Positions 21,816 to 33,040 of a stretch of DNA of 64,000 nucleotides are shown piece by piece. How positions within the stretch are numbered: the first letter of the stretch is position 1; each line of letters begins with the position of its first letter. The position numbers were made by a program, and so were the translations under genes. This DNA is from Mugil cephalus. Lineage: Eukaryota; Chordata; Actinopteri; Mugiliformes; Mugilidae. Location: the NCBI RefSeq assembly GCF_022458985.1, contig NC_061776.1, forward strand, positions 4,324,088-4,388,087, read 5' to 3'. The notes below the pieces were generated by a model. The model had not been told where the DNA came from. It did no database searches and was given only the letters and a program-made list of their open reading frames with translations.

Positions 21816-22453
21816 GATGAGTAAGGAAAAAAATGGTTTGAGTTCCTGAGATGAGAAAGAATGATATAAGATTGTAGTTACTACCCTGCTGCATTACAAG
21901 GAAATGGAAAACCTAATAAAATATAAATTTTAATATCAAACACAGGAGACGTGCTACAGCAACGCTGACAATGATTCTGGTTTTGGGCTCATACTTGGTG
22001 TTTTCTGAATCAGTGTAGTGTAGTGTTTGCTCTTAGAGGAAAATGCATCAAGTTAAACATGCAGTAAGGAGGTGGTTTAAATTCCACAAGTCCAACAAAC
22101 ACTTCTAATTGTCTAATACAGCACATGTTTATCTAGTCTGTCTAATATTAGATTGAGCAGGTATGTATCTGGTTTACATTAGATTGCCTGCATGTTTCAA
22201 ATAATAAGTATGTGTGAACTGGGCAAATTATATTATAAATAGATATTATGTCTGTTAGTGTGGGCAGTGAGCAGCCCCGGGAGTTACTGTTAGTTAACAA
22301 CAGTTGATTTAACCTCATGTTTGCCATTTGAATAAAAAACGGTGACGATCAGCACCAACTAAAATAGGGAAGATGCTACTTCTACTCGAATTTTTACTGA
22401 TTTTCCTTTCATCACATTAGTAACCTTCATGTTGTGTCTCTTTGTCCCTCCAG

Positions 22454-23865
22454 ACCTCCCACAACAACATGTCTGCACAGAGGAGGAGGTTCCCACTGAG
22501 CAGCAGCTCTGTAACCAGGAGAGGAAGTCCAGTCTGGACCAGGAGGAACCAGAACCTCCATTGATAAAAGAGGAATGTGAGGAACAAGAACCTCCACAGA
22601 TTCAAGAGGACTGGGAGGAACCTGAACTTTCACAGATTAAAGAGGAATATGAGGAACCGGAGTATCCACAGATTAAAGAGGAACAGGAGGAACTCTGCTG
22701 CAGTCAGTGGGAAGAACATATTGTACTGAAGCAGGAAAGTGATTCCTCAATGGAGTCTCCTACTGATGAGGAAACTGAGCACAGTGAACCAGAACCAAAC
22801 AGTGACCAGCTCCTCTCTCACAACGCTTGTGTAGCTGAGACCCCAGATCAGGGAGAAGGCAACCACGTAGACTCTGGATCAACTAAAAAAAATACTGAAC
22901 TGAAACCAAAGAAGAGACGTTACAGAGTCACAAGTCACAGAAACAATGTAAACAACTCTCCCATGTCAAGGAGTCGGTGTGATACTGACACAGGTAAAAA
23001 GTCTTTAACATGTGACGTCTGTGGAAAAGTCTTTAAGCATGAGTCCGTAATGAAGAGGCATTACAGAATCCACACTGGTGAGAAGCCATATTGTTGTACT
23101 ATGTGCGATAAAACGTTCAGTCATAGTGGTAATTTGACTGTCCACATGAGGAGTCACACAGGTGAAAAACCGTTTCTTTGCTTAACATGTGGCAAAGGTT
23201 TCTCGGTACATCGCGCTTTGACTTTACACACTAGAACTCACGCAGGTGAGAAACCGTACCTTTGTAAAATATGCGGTAAAAAATTTACTTCATCTGCATC
23301 AGTTACAAAGCATTTGATTATCCACTCGGGTACTAAGCCATTCTCTTGCAAGACATGTGGAAAATGTTTCAATCAAAGTAGTGCTTTGACTATACACATG
23401 AGACGTCACACTGGTGAGAAACCGTATTGTTGCCCAACGTGTGGGAAAACCTTCACTCAAAGACCTAATTTAGTTATCCACATGAGGAGTCACACCGGTG
23501 AGAAACCGTACCGTTGCAAAACATGTAGTAAAACCTTCAGTCAAAGACCTAATTTACTTATCCACATGAGGACTCACACCGGTGAGAAGCCGCATTGCTG
23601 TCCCATGTGCGGTAAAGGCTTCAGTCAAAGTTGTGCTTTAACTAGGCATATGAGGATTCACACAGGTGAGAAACCACATTGCTGTCCCATGTGCGGTAAA
23701 GCCTTCAGTCTAAGTAATACTTTAACAATCCACATGAGGACTCACACAGGTGAGAAACCGTACCTTTGCAAAATATGTGGTAAATCCTTCACTCAAAGTC
23801 CCAATTTAATTATCCACATGAGGACTCACACGGACGAGGAGCCGCTTTTTTATGACGTGTGGTAA
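22454..23865 (+). CDS. C2H2 zinc-finger protein, 10 fingers, tail truncated (locus E)
   Basis: The acceptor is ttgtccctccag. The exon encodes [17 protein letters not shown], a hinge with three IKEE motifs and LKQE, a basic KKRRYRV patch and ten complete fingers. A two-base loss in the eleventh finger (EEPLFYDVW then stop) ends the frame. Homology to the last finger of D continues, with a second stop, to the old end at 23,934 (gagtcatcatcctga). Fingers 1-9 are nearly the same as in F, but finger 10 and the lost tail resemble D, so the exon is mosaic. The visible exon 1 has no start codon, so this locus may be dying. Confidence 0.8.
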
Positions 23866-23934
23866 AACCTTCATTCGAAGTACTCAGTAAAGGAAGCACA
23901 TGAGGACTCACACAGGTGAGGAGTCATCATCCTG
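23866..23934 (+). pseudogene. Relic of the last finger of locus E
   Basis: aaaaccttcattcgaagtac, then aggaagcacatgaggactca and caggtgaggagtc are the remains of a C2H2 finger out of frame with the gene and with a stop (cagtaa) in its own frame. Confidence 0.75.
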
Positions 23935-24429
23935 AAACATCTGTGGGGAAAAAACGTCTGGGAAGCTGAGCTTGAAAAAAAAAAATAATGTCAGAATTTG
24001 TTCAGGTTAATCTTTGTAGCGGACATCCACTCACATTAAGCATAGAACTGTCAAACTTGGACATCAAACCGATGGGTGGAGACATCCACCTAACTGACAC
24101 TTGAGTTTTCAACAGAATTTGGGGAGGACCACTTTAAGACCAGGAACAACACGAGAAGGAGAAGATAAAACAACCTGACTGTGTTTTAATGGCAAGAACG
24201 GAAAGAACAAAATGACTCTTTCAGAGTCTGTAGTACCATGTATAGAAACTGACAATGTATCACTGTGATGAAATCCTCTTATTCCCAAATTTGACATGGA
24301 TATCATAATTTGTATTATTTACTCTTGTCTGTCTCTCTGTTTCAAACACAACTTGAGATAAACCAGCCAGATGCTAGTTATCAATTATGAACACACTATT
24401 GCAGTGACTTAACACTAGTTTCCTTTAAG

Positions 24430-24610
24430 TCTCATCTCATCTACTACTACCGCTTATCCTCACTAGGGTCGCGGGGGCTGCTGGAGTCTATCCCAGCTGT
24501 CATAGGGCGAGAGGTGGGGTCCACCCTGGACAGGTCGCCAGTCTATCGCTGGGCTAACACAGAGACAAACAACCATTCACACACTCACACCTAGGGTCAA
24601 TTTAGAGTTT
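24430..24610 (+). repeat. Common fish interspersed repeat fragment
   Basis: Order: ctaccgcttatcctcactag, ggtcgcgggggctgctgg, ctggacaggtcgccagtcta, aacaaccattcacac, ctagggtcaatttagagt. This is one of the most frequent repeats in fish genomes. I cannot say with certainty whether it is a LINE tail or a SINE. Confidence 0.65.
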
Positions 24611-25034
24611 GCTTTAAGTTCAACTCATATCTTAATCTGTATGTTTTAATTGTTTAAATGTTTGTTTGTTTGTTACCCCCTGAAAAATAGTCTGGGTCGG
24701 CTGTTTTCATGATTTTTGGTGGAGGTCATGTCTTTATGAGTTATAGCAACTAAAGTAGTTATGACCCTTTTACTCGCTTTCACCAGCAGTAATCATTCGA
24801 TTATCAGGGCAACAAGGAAAATGTTTTCACCCTGAATATATGACATTTAAAAACTTCACTAAAGAAATAAAATGAAAAGAATGAATTTCTTTCAAATCAC
24901 TTGTGTGCTTGTTTTTTATGAGGCCACTCAGATTTAAGCTACATGGTAATTCAACTAACACTGACTGACACACACCAGTCAGTGGAGGAAAAAGTCAGCT
25001 GTGTTTTAGTTTCTGGTGTTCTGATAAAGGTGAA

Positions 25035-25095
25035 GAAATTTACATACATTTTAATCGTAGCTTCTAACAATAAGACTGAAATAGTTAATAGATAA
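25035..25095 (-). mobile_element. Short Tc1 remnant in 3' flank of locus E
   Basis: gaaatttacatacattttaa followed by cttctaacaataag matches the Tc1 copy after C with an internal deletion. Confidence 0.5.
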
Positions 25096-25139
25096 ATAAA
25101 CAAGGCTCGATGTAATTCATGGACGCTAGCACTATTTTT

Positions 25140-25275
25140 TTTTATCAGAATCAGAAAAGACTTTATTGCCAATTATATTTAAGGAATTTGCCTCGGTGTT
25201 TGTTGCATACAAACATGTAAAAGAAGATAAAATAAATCGTAAACATACACACACTGAAATACACAAAAAATACAT
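25140..25275 (-). mobile_element. LINE tail (Rex-like), reverse orientation
   Basis: tcagaatcagaaaagacttt, then attgccaattatatttaagg and atttgcctcggtgtttg is the antisense of a typical fish LINE 3' end. Confidence 0.55.
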
Positions 25276-25322
25276 ACACGTGTCTAGCACAATAACAAAA
25301 ATATTGAAGAAGGAACAAAAGT

Positions 25323-25372
25323 TTACTCTGTGCTTCGTCCGGACCTTTATAGTGGGACACAAGGAGGAAGTG
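25323..25372 (+). promoter_or_regulatory. Promoter block of locus F
   Basis: tgcttcgtccggacc, then gtgggacacaaggAGGAAGTG (25,365-25,372). The ETS core GGAAGTG is kept, with A instead of C before it. Confidence 0.55.
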
Positions 25373-25379
25373 TTTTTTT

Positions 25380-25639
25380 TTAAAGGCCTCGGACTCTTTG
25401 AAATAACTCGTAAAATTTAGGAGGATTTTTTTCAACGTAACTGATGTAAAGTTGGATGTAAAGTTCAGGTTACACACTCCGATACAGTAGGTGGCGGCCT
25501 GCTCCTGTAAAGACATGGTTGCAACCCGCTAAGAAACGAAGAAGAAGAAGAAGCAGGAACTGTCTTCAGTACGATGCAGAGATCGATCGCAGACTGCTGG
25601 ATATCACCTGGAAACCTGAGATAAAGTTACACAGAATAG
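25380..25639 (+). pseudogene. Exon 1 of locus F, split by an insertion
   Basis: The first half is CCTCGGACTCTTTGAAATAAC (25,387-25,407). The second half runs from about 25,555 (AACTGTCTTCAGTACG) to the gtgagt donor at 25,640. Between them lie about 150 bases with aggtggcggcctgctcctg, gcaacccgctaag and a GAA run, the repeat family also near loci A and C. No in-frame ATG reaches the donor. Confidence 0.55.
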
Positions 25640-25929
25640 GTGAGTAGAACTACAATGATCTGAATTAACTAACTAATGAATGGAAACACGGAATATGGAG
25701 AAGACACAGAGAAAGGAGGCTCAACTAAGAAGATTGCTAACATGCTAAGAGGCTAACTAACACAAATTCTGGCTGCTATTTTATTTATCGTCTTAAGACA
25801 AAACAGTAATCGGAATCGTTCTCACTTTAGAACAATGTAGTGAGACGTATATATGAAACGGACATTTGAATCTCAGTTCTTTACATCTCTCTCCAGAGTT
25901 GGATATCAGCCTGCTGTGCTCACCTTGCT

Positions 25930-26200
25930 AAATCTGGGAAGGGTCTCACACTTCCGGGTCATGGTCTAGTCAAAAAAAAAGTTTAAAATGCAACTACACT
26001 TTTAGATTTTTGTGGAGGCGTTTCAACCTCATAGCTTCTTCACTTCTAAGTGACTGCTGGGAAATTTGAGGTTTAAATAGGTACCCTGACCTTCCTGGGA
26101 TAACTTTTTGAGCCTTTAACAAATACCCTGTTAGGATATCACACATGAGTGTTTGTTTGATGTGTTTTTCCTCCTTCTCCATAACATCCAATCTTGTGGG
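25930..26200. repeat. Retroelement tail in intron 1 of locus F
   Basis: Shares ttccgggtcatg and gcttcttcacttct blocks with the tail in locus E at 20,000-20,110. Either an old insertion shared before duplication, or two insertions at like positions. Confidence 0.4.
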
Positions 26201-26459
26201 TACAGTCTCGGTTCACTGAAGGGTTCTTATGACCCTTAGTTTGTGTTACAAGGTGGTGGTGGGAATCTCAATTCCTTCTTCCACATGCTCCAGACCTGTT
26301 GTGAGGTTTGGGACCTTTCCACAAATTTGGAAACATCCTCCAGAAGGTCCTCAGACAGCTGTGGTGTCATTTTATGGAGACTTTTTTTTCTCATTCTGAT
26401 TGAAGGTTTCAGGTCAGCTGTTTACATGTGAGGTGATCTATTCTGATCTGATGTTTACA

Positions 26460-26800
26460 CGTACCTCTACTTTTAATCAGAACGGCCGTTTTACGACGGG
26501 TGAAAACATCACATGACTGATCTCTCGTCTAATCAACATAGTAGTTGCTATTGTTCTTACACTTTTGTTCACTTTTGCGTGGCCTTTTGTGTTAGCCTGT
26601 CTCCAAGGTTTCCAGCGGTTCCGAGATTGCTCCACGCTTCGGTCTATCTCGGCTTCAAATAAGTTTTGATGAACCTTTTTAAACAGTTCAGTATTTCTAT
26701 TTTTTCTGCCGTCTAAGCGTGCGATGATGTCTTGTTCTTTCAGAGTTGTTATTAAAAACAAGTTGAGGAAATGTCACTCGAACGTCACTGCTCATTAACG
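26460..26800 (-). mobile_element. Second probable Harbinger relic with Myb/SANT-like stretch
   Basis: The minus frame 26,761-26,477 has EQDIIARLDGRKNRNTELFK, then KVHQNLFEAEIDRSVEQSRN and RWK, again in the layout of a Myb/SANT-like domain but different in sequence from the one in locus E. The flanks (tttacacgtacc, ccatgtaaaccc at 27,003) fit a Harbinger-like element extending to about 27,100. Confidence 0.35.
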
Positions 26801-27449
26801 TCAAGACAAAGCATATGCAGACAGAATTGAGCCTGACTTCATTCAGATTGAGATTCAGATTCACCGTTTACATGATTTTAGATCGGTAAGAAATATTCTA
26901 CCCCTGTGAAAAATTTCATTCAGTTTGGGCTTGTTTATTCCGAATAAGGTGTTTTCATGGAGCATTTTCATTGTAAATCAATTGGAATCGGAATATGTGG
27001 CTCCATGTAAACCCAGCTACTGTTCGATATCAGATTTGAGAACGTCGATGGTGAAGTGGACCTGCTTCCACTCTTTCATTGAGCAGCTGGGTTTGAGCTT
27101 TTTGGAGAATCTGTTCCGCTTAGTGGCCCTTCACTGCGGAGCACAGGTGAAGGCTGGTGAGAATAATCTTGTGTTGCCTGCTTCTCAGGTTGAAACAAAG
27201 GTGGTTCCTGTTGTCTGTGAAGGCTCTTTGAAGGTTGGACTGTCATTGCTAAGTTATAAGGTTGATTCATTCATGACAGATAAATGAAAGAGGAAGCATA
27301 GCTCAAGTAAAAAAATGCAAAACCCCTTTGCTTGATGTGGAGAAACAGAAATTAATTTTTTAATTTTGATTTACATAAAATAATGATTTCTTCCACTATT
27401 TAAACTAATACATATGTCTTTCTTTTTGTTGTGTCTCTTTGACCCCCCA

Positions 27450-27567
27450 CAGCAGTAGATTCTCACTGACCAGCAGCTCAGGAACTCAGGGGAGGAACTC
27501 CAGTCTGGACCAGGAGGAACCAGAACCAAAGAGTGACCAGCTCCTCTCTCACAACTCTCCTCTTTGA
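27450..27567 (+). pseudogene. Decayed exon 2a of locus F
   Basis: Homologous to exon 2a of E, with ccccccacag as only acceptor and an early TAG (cagtag) after it. No useful peptide. Confidence 0.55.
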
Positions 27568-27966
27568 GATGAGGAAGAAAAAAAATGGTTCGTCTTCCTG
27601 ACATGAGAAAGAATGATATAAGATTGTAGTCACTACCCTGCTGCATTACAAAGAAGTAGAACATCTAATTATTAAATATAAATTTTAACATCAAACACAG
27701 GTGACATGCTGCAGCAACACTGACAATGATTCTGGTTTTGGGCTCATACTTGGTGTTTTCTGAATCAATTTGAAGGTGAAGTAGAGGCCGACTCTTCATC
27801 TCTGCAGTGTAGTGTATGCTCTTAGGGGGAAATGCAAAAAGTTAAACATGCAGTAAGGAGGTGGTTTAAGTTCCACAGGTCCAACAAACACTTCTATTTG
27901 ACCAATATAGCACATGCAGGTATGTAACTGGCTAACGTTAGATTACCTGCATGTTTCAAATAATGA

Positions 27967-28812
27967 GCTACAGTGGTGGGAAAAACCTTTGGCCACTTCC
28001 TGATTTCTCAGTTTTTGCATGTCACCTAAATGTTTTGGATCATCAAACAGATTTAAGTAGTTGTCACAGATAACACAAGTAAACATAAAATGCAATTTAT
28101 TTATGTGAAGGATTTAATATTAAGGGAAAACAAAGTCCAAACCTACATGATCCTTCGTGAAAAAGTGATTGCCCCCCTAAATTTAATAACTGGTTGAGCC
28201 ACCATTAGTAGCAACAACTGCAACCCGATGTATGTGATAGCTTGCAAACTTTCTTATGGTGGAGAACACTGACCTTAACTGAGGTAATTGAGGCCTGCAA
28301 TTCTTTGGATGTTGTTATGGGGTCTTTCGTGGCCTCTTGGATCAGTCGTCGCTGAGCTCTTGGGGTAATTTGGTCCCACTCCTAGGAAAGTTCACTACTG
28401 TCCCATGTTTTCACCATTTGTGGACAGTGTCTCTCACTGTGGTTCAATGGAGTCCCAAAACTTTAGAAACGACTTTCTAATCCTTTCCAGATGTATCTTA
28501 ATTACTTTTGTTCCTCAATTTCTTTGAATCTTGACATGATGACTGGTTTTGGGGATCTTTTGGTCTGCTTCACTTTGCCAGGCAGATCCTATTTAAGTGA
28601 TTATTTTTTATTATTGAGAACAGGTGTGGCTATTGATCTCAGGTCTGATAGACCACAGTTATATTTTATCAGGGTGTGAAAACACATTTTCACACAGGGC
28701 CATGTAGGTTTGGATTTTTTTCCCTTAATAATAAAAACCTTGATTTAAAAATTGCATTTTATGTTCACTTGTGTCACTTTTTGACTTTTATTTAAATTTG
28801 TTTGATCTGTAT
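27967..28812 (-). mobile_element. Internally deleted Tc1-like transposon in the intron of locus F
   Basis: Both terminal regions are present as long inverted repeats: tttggatcatcaaacag, then aacctacatg on the left, and ccatgtaggtttgg, then aaatttgtttgatc on the right. On the minus strand the middle holds only the N-terminal part of a Tc1/mariner transposase (reading through the DNA-binding helix-turn-helix region, e.g. QRRLIQEATKDP-like). The catalytic DDE part is missing. Other zinc-finger loci lack it, so it came after the duplication. Confidence 0.8.
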
Positions 28813-29021
28813 ATGTGTAGTGGGCAAATGATAGTTGGAGGTTTGACCTGTCACCTTTGATTACATAGATATTATGTCCATTAGTGTGAACAGTGCTCTT
28901 TGAGTCACTTTTACTTAACGACAGCTCCCAAATAGTTATTCAAGATTGTACACTTTAATTTTCATTGGTTTTCCTGTCATCACATTAGTCACTTTTATTA
29001 TGTGTCTCTTTGTCCCTCCAG

Positions 29022-30451
29022 ACCTCCCACAGCAACATATCTGCACAGAGGGGGAGGTTCTCACTGAGCAGCAGCTCTGTAACCAGGAGAGGAACTCCAG
29101 ACTGGACCAGGAGGAACCAGAACCTCCACAAATTAAAGAGGAGCCAGAGGAACCAGAACTTTCACAGATTAAAGAGGAATATGAGGAACCAGAGTATCCA
29201 CAGATTAAAGAGGAACAGGAGGAACTCTGCTGCAGTCAGCATGGAGAGCAGCTTGTAGTGAAGCAAGAGACTGATTCCTTTATGGAAACTCCTAATGATG
29301 AGGAAACTGAGCACAGTGAATCAGAACCAAACCATGACCAGCTCCTCTCTCACAACTCTCCTATTTCTGAGAGCCCAGATCAGGAAGGAAGCAACCACAT
29401 AAACTCAAGATCAACCAGAAATGCAGAGCTGAAACCAAGAGACACAAGCCACAGTAACAATGTAGACAACTCTCCCATGTCAGAGAGTCAGTGTGATACT
29501 GACACAGGTAAAAAATCTGTAACATGTCACGACTGTGGAAAAGCCTTTAAGCATGAGTCCCTGATGAAAAGGCATTACAGAATCCACACTGGTGAGAAGC
29601 CTTATTGTTGTACTATGTGTGATAAAATGTTCAGTCATAGCGGTAATTTGACTGTCCACATGAGAAGTCACACGGGTGAAAAACCCTATCTTTGCATAAC
29701 ATGTGGCAAAAGTTTCTCGGTTCACCGTGCTTTGATTTTACACACTAGGACTCACGCAGGTGAGAAACCTTACCTTTGTAAAATATGCGGTAAAAAATTT
29801 ACTTCATCGTCTTCAATTAGAAAGCATTTGATAATCCACTCAGATAATAAGCCATTCTCTTGCGAGACATGTGGAAAATGTTTCAATCAAAGTAGTGCTT
29901 TGACTATACACATGAGACGTCACACTGGTGAGAAACCATATTGCTGCCCAACGTGTGGGAAAACCTTCACTCAAAGACCTAATTTAGTTATTCACATGAG
30001 GAGTCACACCGGTGAGAAACCATATGCTTGCAAAACATGTGATAAAACCTTCAGTCAAAGACCTAATTTACTTATCCACATGAGGACTCACACAGGTGAG
30101 AAACCACATTGTTGTGACACATGTGGGAAAACCTTCAGTCAAAGTTGTGCTTTAACTAGGCATATGAGGACTCACACAGGTGAGAAACCACATTGTTGTG
30201 ACATGTGCGGTAAAGCCTTCAGCCTAAGTACCACATTAACCATCCACATGAGGACTCACACAGGTGAGAAGCCATACCCTTGCACAACATGTGATAAAAG
30301 TTTTAGCCGAAGAATGTATCTGACTCTCCACATGAGGACTCACACAGGCGAGAAGCCACATTTTTGTGACATATGTAGGAAAGGTTTTAGTCAAAGTACT
30401 ACTTTAACAAGGCATATGAGGATTCACACGGGTGAGGATTCGATGTCCTGA
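29022..30451 (+). CDS. C2H2 zinc-finger protein, 11 fingers (locus F, last exon)
   Basis: The acceptor is ttgtccctccag. The exon encodes DLPQQHICTEGEVLTEQ, a hinge with three IKEE repeats and VKQE, SEHSE-like acidic clusters, then eleven complete fingers. Fingers 1-8 match E, with the same recognition-helix residues in most. Fingers 9-11 (SLSTTLTIH, SRRMYLTLH, SQSTTLTRH) match the last three of B. The protein part is fully open and well kept. The visible exon 1 is split and has no ATG, so the true start is unknown. Confidence 0.83.
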
Positions 30452-30764
30452 AACATCTGGGACAAAAATCTCTGGGAAGCCGAGCTTTTAGACTGAGTTT
30501 TAATGCAAAGAACTGAAAAAACATGACTAATACCCTTTCAGAGCACATTTTTCCAAGCAAAAATCATACAAGCAACAAAGAAAAGTGTTTTCACCTTGAA
30601 TGTATGACAATAAGAATCTTTGCTAAAAATAAAAAAATAAAACGTTGACTTTTGATTCAAATGCCGTGTGGTTATTGCAGACTACCAGATGGTTTCACTA
30701 ACACTGACCAACACACATCAGCCAATGCAAGAAAACATCAGCTGTGCTTCGTTTTCTGGTTTTT

Positions 30765-31080
30765 ACATACACTTTATTATGTATCTTTTGACTTGGATCA
30801 AATGATTCAGATAGTCCTCCACCACTTCCAACAAGCAGTTTTAGCCCATTTCTCCTCAACTGGAGGAGCTGAGGTTTGCATAGTCCCCTTAGCTGTCATA
30901 TACTTTTTCAGTTCTGCCCACAAATTTTCTTTTGTGTTCAGGGCAGAGCTTTGTGTAGGTCATTCCTTATACATTATCTTTGTTGTCCTTTACAATTACG
31001 GGTGGATTAATGTTCATTTGAAAGGTCCAAACCAAGTTCTCTTCTGCTTAATGTCATCTATTGTCTGAAAACAACTGATG
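30765..31080 (-). mobile_element. Sleeping Beauty-like Tc1 fragment in 3' flank of locus F
   Basis: The longest of the 3'-flank remnants. Forward: ttttacatacactttattat, then gcccatttctcctcaactgg and tttttcagttctgcccacaaattttct, the antisense of the C-terminal transposase region of Sleeping Beauty-type elements. The frame 30,652-31,068 on the plus strand is the antisense shadow of this. Confidence 0.75.
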
Positions 31081-31129
31081 GAAAAACGACTCTTGTCAAA
31101 AGGAGAGCTATGCTACTTATAAGAATGAA

Positions 31130-31740
31130 ATACACTCCCTGCCCAAAAAAAAAAAAAAAAAGAAGGTCGCCACCTGGATTTGACTAAGCAAATAGGTCTG
31201 AGCCTCATATTGGATAATTGCTGCAAGGGAGATTATCTTTCAGCTGGCAAAAAGTTATTTAATCCCAACTGATGCAATGAGTAGTTTCTCACTTCTTAAG
31301 GAACCATGTTGAAAGACGCATCCTGTTGTTGTGGAAATGATGTTTGTCTGAGAAGGATCAAATCATTGACACGCATCAGAGAGAACATCAAGAAGATAGA
31401 GGCAGAAACTACTGCAATTAGGTTATCTCTCCGATGCATTATTAAAAATTGGAAGGTAGTGGAGAACCATCATCTGCAAGAAATAAATGTGGTTGGAAAA
31501 AAACCCTGACTGATCGTGATTGGCGATCACTCCAACGTTCGAACTCAAAATGAAGAAAAACAACAGTATAACTCAGGGCTTTGTTTAATAGTGGAAGTAA
31601 GAGCATTTCCACATGTATAATGCGAAGGGAACTCAAGGGAATGGGACTGAACAGCTGTGTAGCTTTAAGAAAACCTCCAATCAATGAGGCCTTAACAGTC
31701 CTTTGTCTTGAACATTTGGTAAGAGACTGAATGTCACTGA
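31130..31740 (+). mobile_element. Second Tc1-like element, 5' part
   Basis: It starts with cactccctgcccaaaa and a long A run, then aaggtcgccacctggatttg. The frame 31,300-31,700 is recognisable as the N-terminal DNA-binding half of a Tc1 transposase (LTDRDWRSLQRSNSK, STCIMRRELKGMGLNS), with stops and shifts. The catalytic half is missing. Confidence 0.7.
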
Positions 31741-33040
31741 ATTGTACTGTAATTTGATTGTTTAAGTATTTCATTAATAAATTAAGAGTAACAACGACGG
31801 GTGCAAACAGAAACGGTCCCTTTATGACATACGATTTGGTTATTCTTTTTTGTTTTGAAAGTGCAATTTATATTATCCCCTCTAGCCTGATGATTGTTGA
31901 TGATGCGTTGCTTGTGAGTCCTGTTAAATGTCAACTCAGTATGAATAAAACTCATTTAAACACCACTGAGAGTTGCAGTTACTTCAGCAATGACGTAACT
32001 TTAAATGATGACAATAACAATGACTTATTTATGTTTATTTGGACAGTTATTAAATTAATATAAACACTGTTCGTTTCAAACTACAGAAAATCCAGTACTA
32101 AAGTTGCACACATTCAATGCCACATTTCAAATGCCTTCTGTCAACCTGCAGGACGGGATTAAAATAATCAAAATAATATCCACATATTGTTCATGGATGC
32201 TTAGAGACAGGCATGAGAATACAAACAGGGGCATTAGTGGCAGCGGACGCAGGTGTAACAATGAAACATCCAGTTTAACAAGAAAATATTAACACAAACA
32301 TATAAACATGATTTATGTCAACCCCCATCCTCTTCTCTGAGAACTCCAACCACGTCTCTTCTTCATATTTCCTGCATAAAATCAGGACACGTCTCACTCT
32401 CTGTCTCCTTTTCTCTGCATGATTACAAAAGCGGATGTTTTTTTTTTTGTTTTTTTTCTTTGCAAGAATACGGTTTCTCTTGTGTTTACAGTTGTGGCAT
32501 CCTTGTGTCTTTGAAACAACTATAAAATCGACTCATGAAATAAATCTGTGAGTAACTCTTCCTGGTTTGTGCCACGGACATCCAACAATACACCAAAGAG
32601 TATTTCATAAATCATCCAGAGTACTGCACGCAGGGCAACCCATTTGAAGCCCACTTCAAATTGAATGTGCAGCCCGACACTGGTCAAAACCAGATTCCAG
32701 AAACCAACCTTACACAGTTTGACAAGCAGTAAAGTCACTGATACATTGCCAGTTTTTATACATGATAACTACAGTCTCTGGAAGAGTTGTTTTGTTAGCC
32801 AAGTTCTTTCAGTTCCCTTCTCCTTGTCCTTGTCCTGCGGCTCCTGTACAACTTTTAGCTTCACAAACTAAAGTGGTCTTAAAGTGGTCCTCTCCAAATC
32901 CTGCTGTAAACTCAAGAGTCAGTTAGATGGTCATCCAAGGCAGAAGGAGATGTCTCCTTCCATCTGTTTAACAACCTGAGCTGTTCTGACATTTCTTTCC
33001 AAGCTCAGTCTCCAAGAGTATTTTTTTTCCCACGGATTTT
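31741..33040. other. Intergenic region and 3' flank of locus G
   Basis: AT-rich, with T runs near 32,435-32,460. The part 32,860-33,000 is the antisense of the 3' UTR-like block of D and E. No gene recognised. Confidence 0.5.

Noticed and set aside
26925-27287. Plus-strand frame of 120 codons
   Set aside because: Overlaps repeat-like sequence with Harbinger-type features; no domain or conservation visible.
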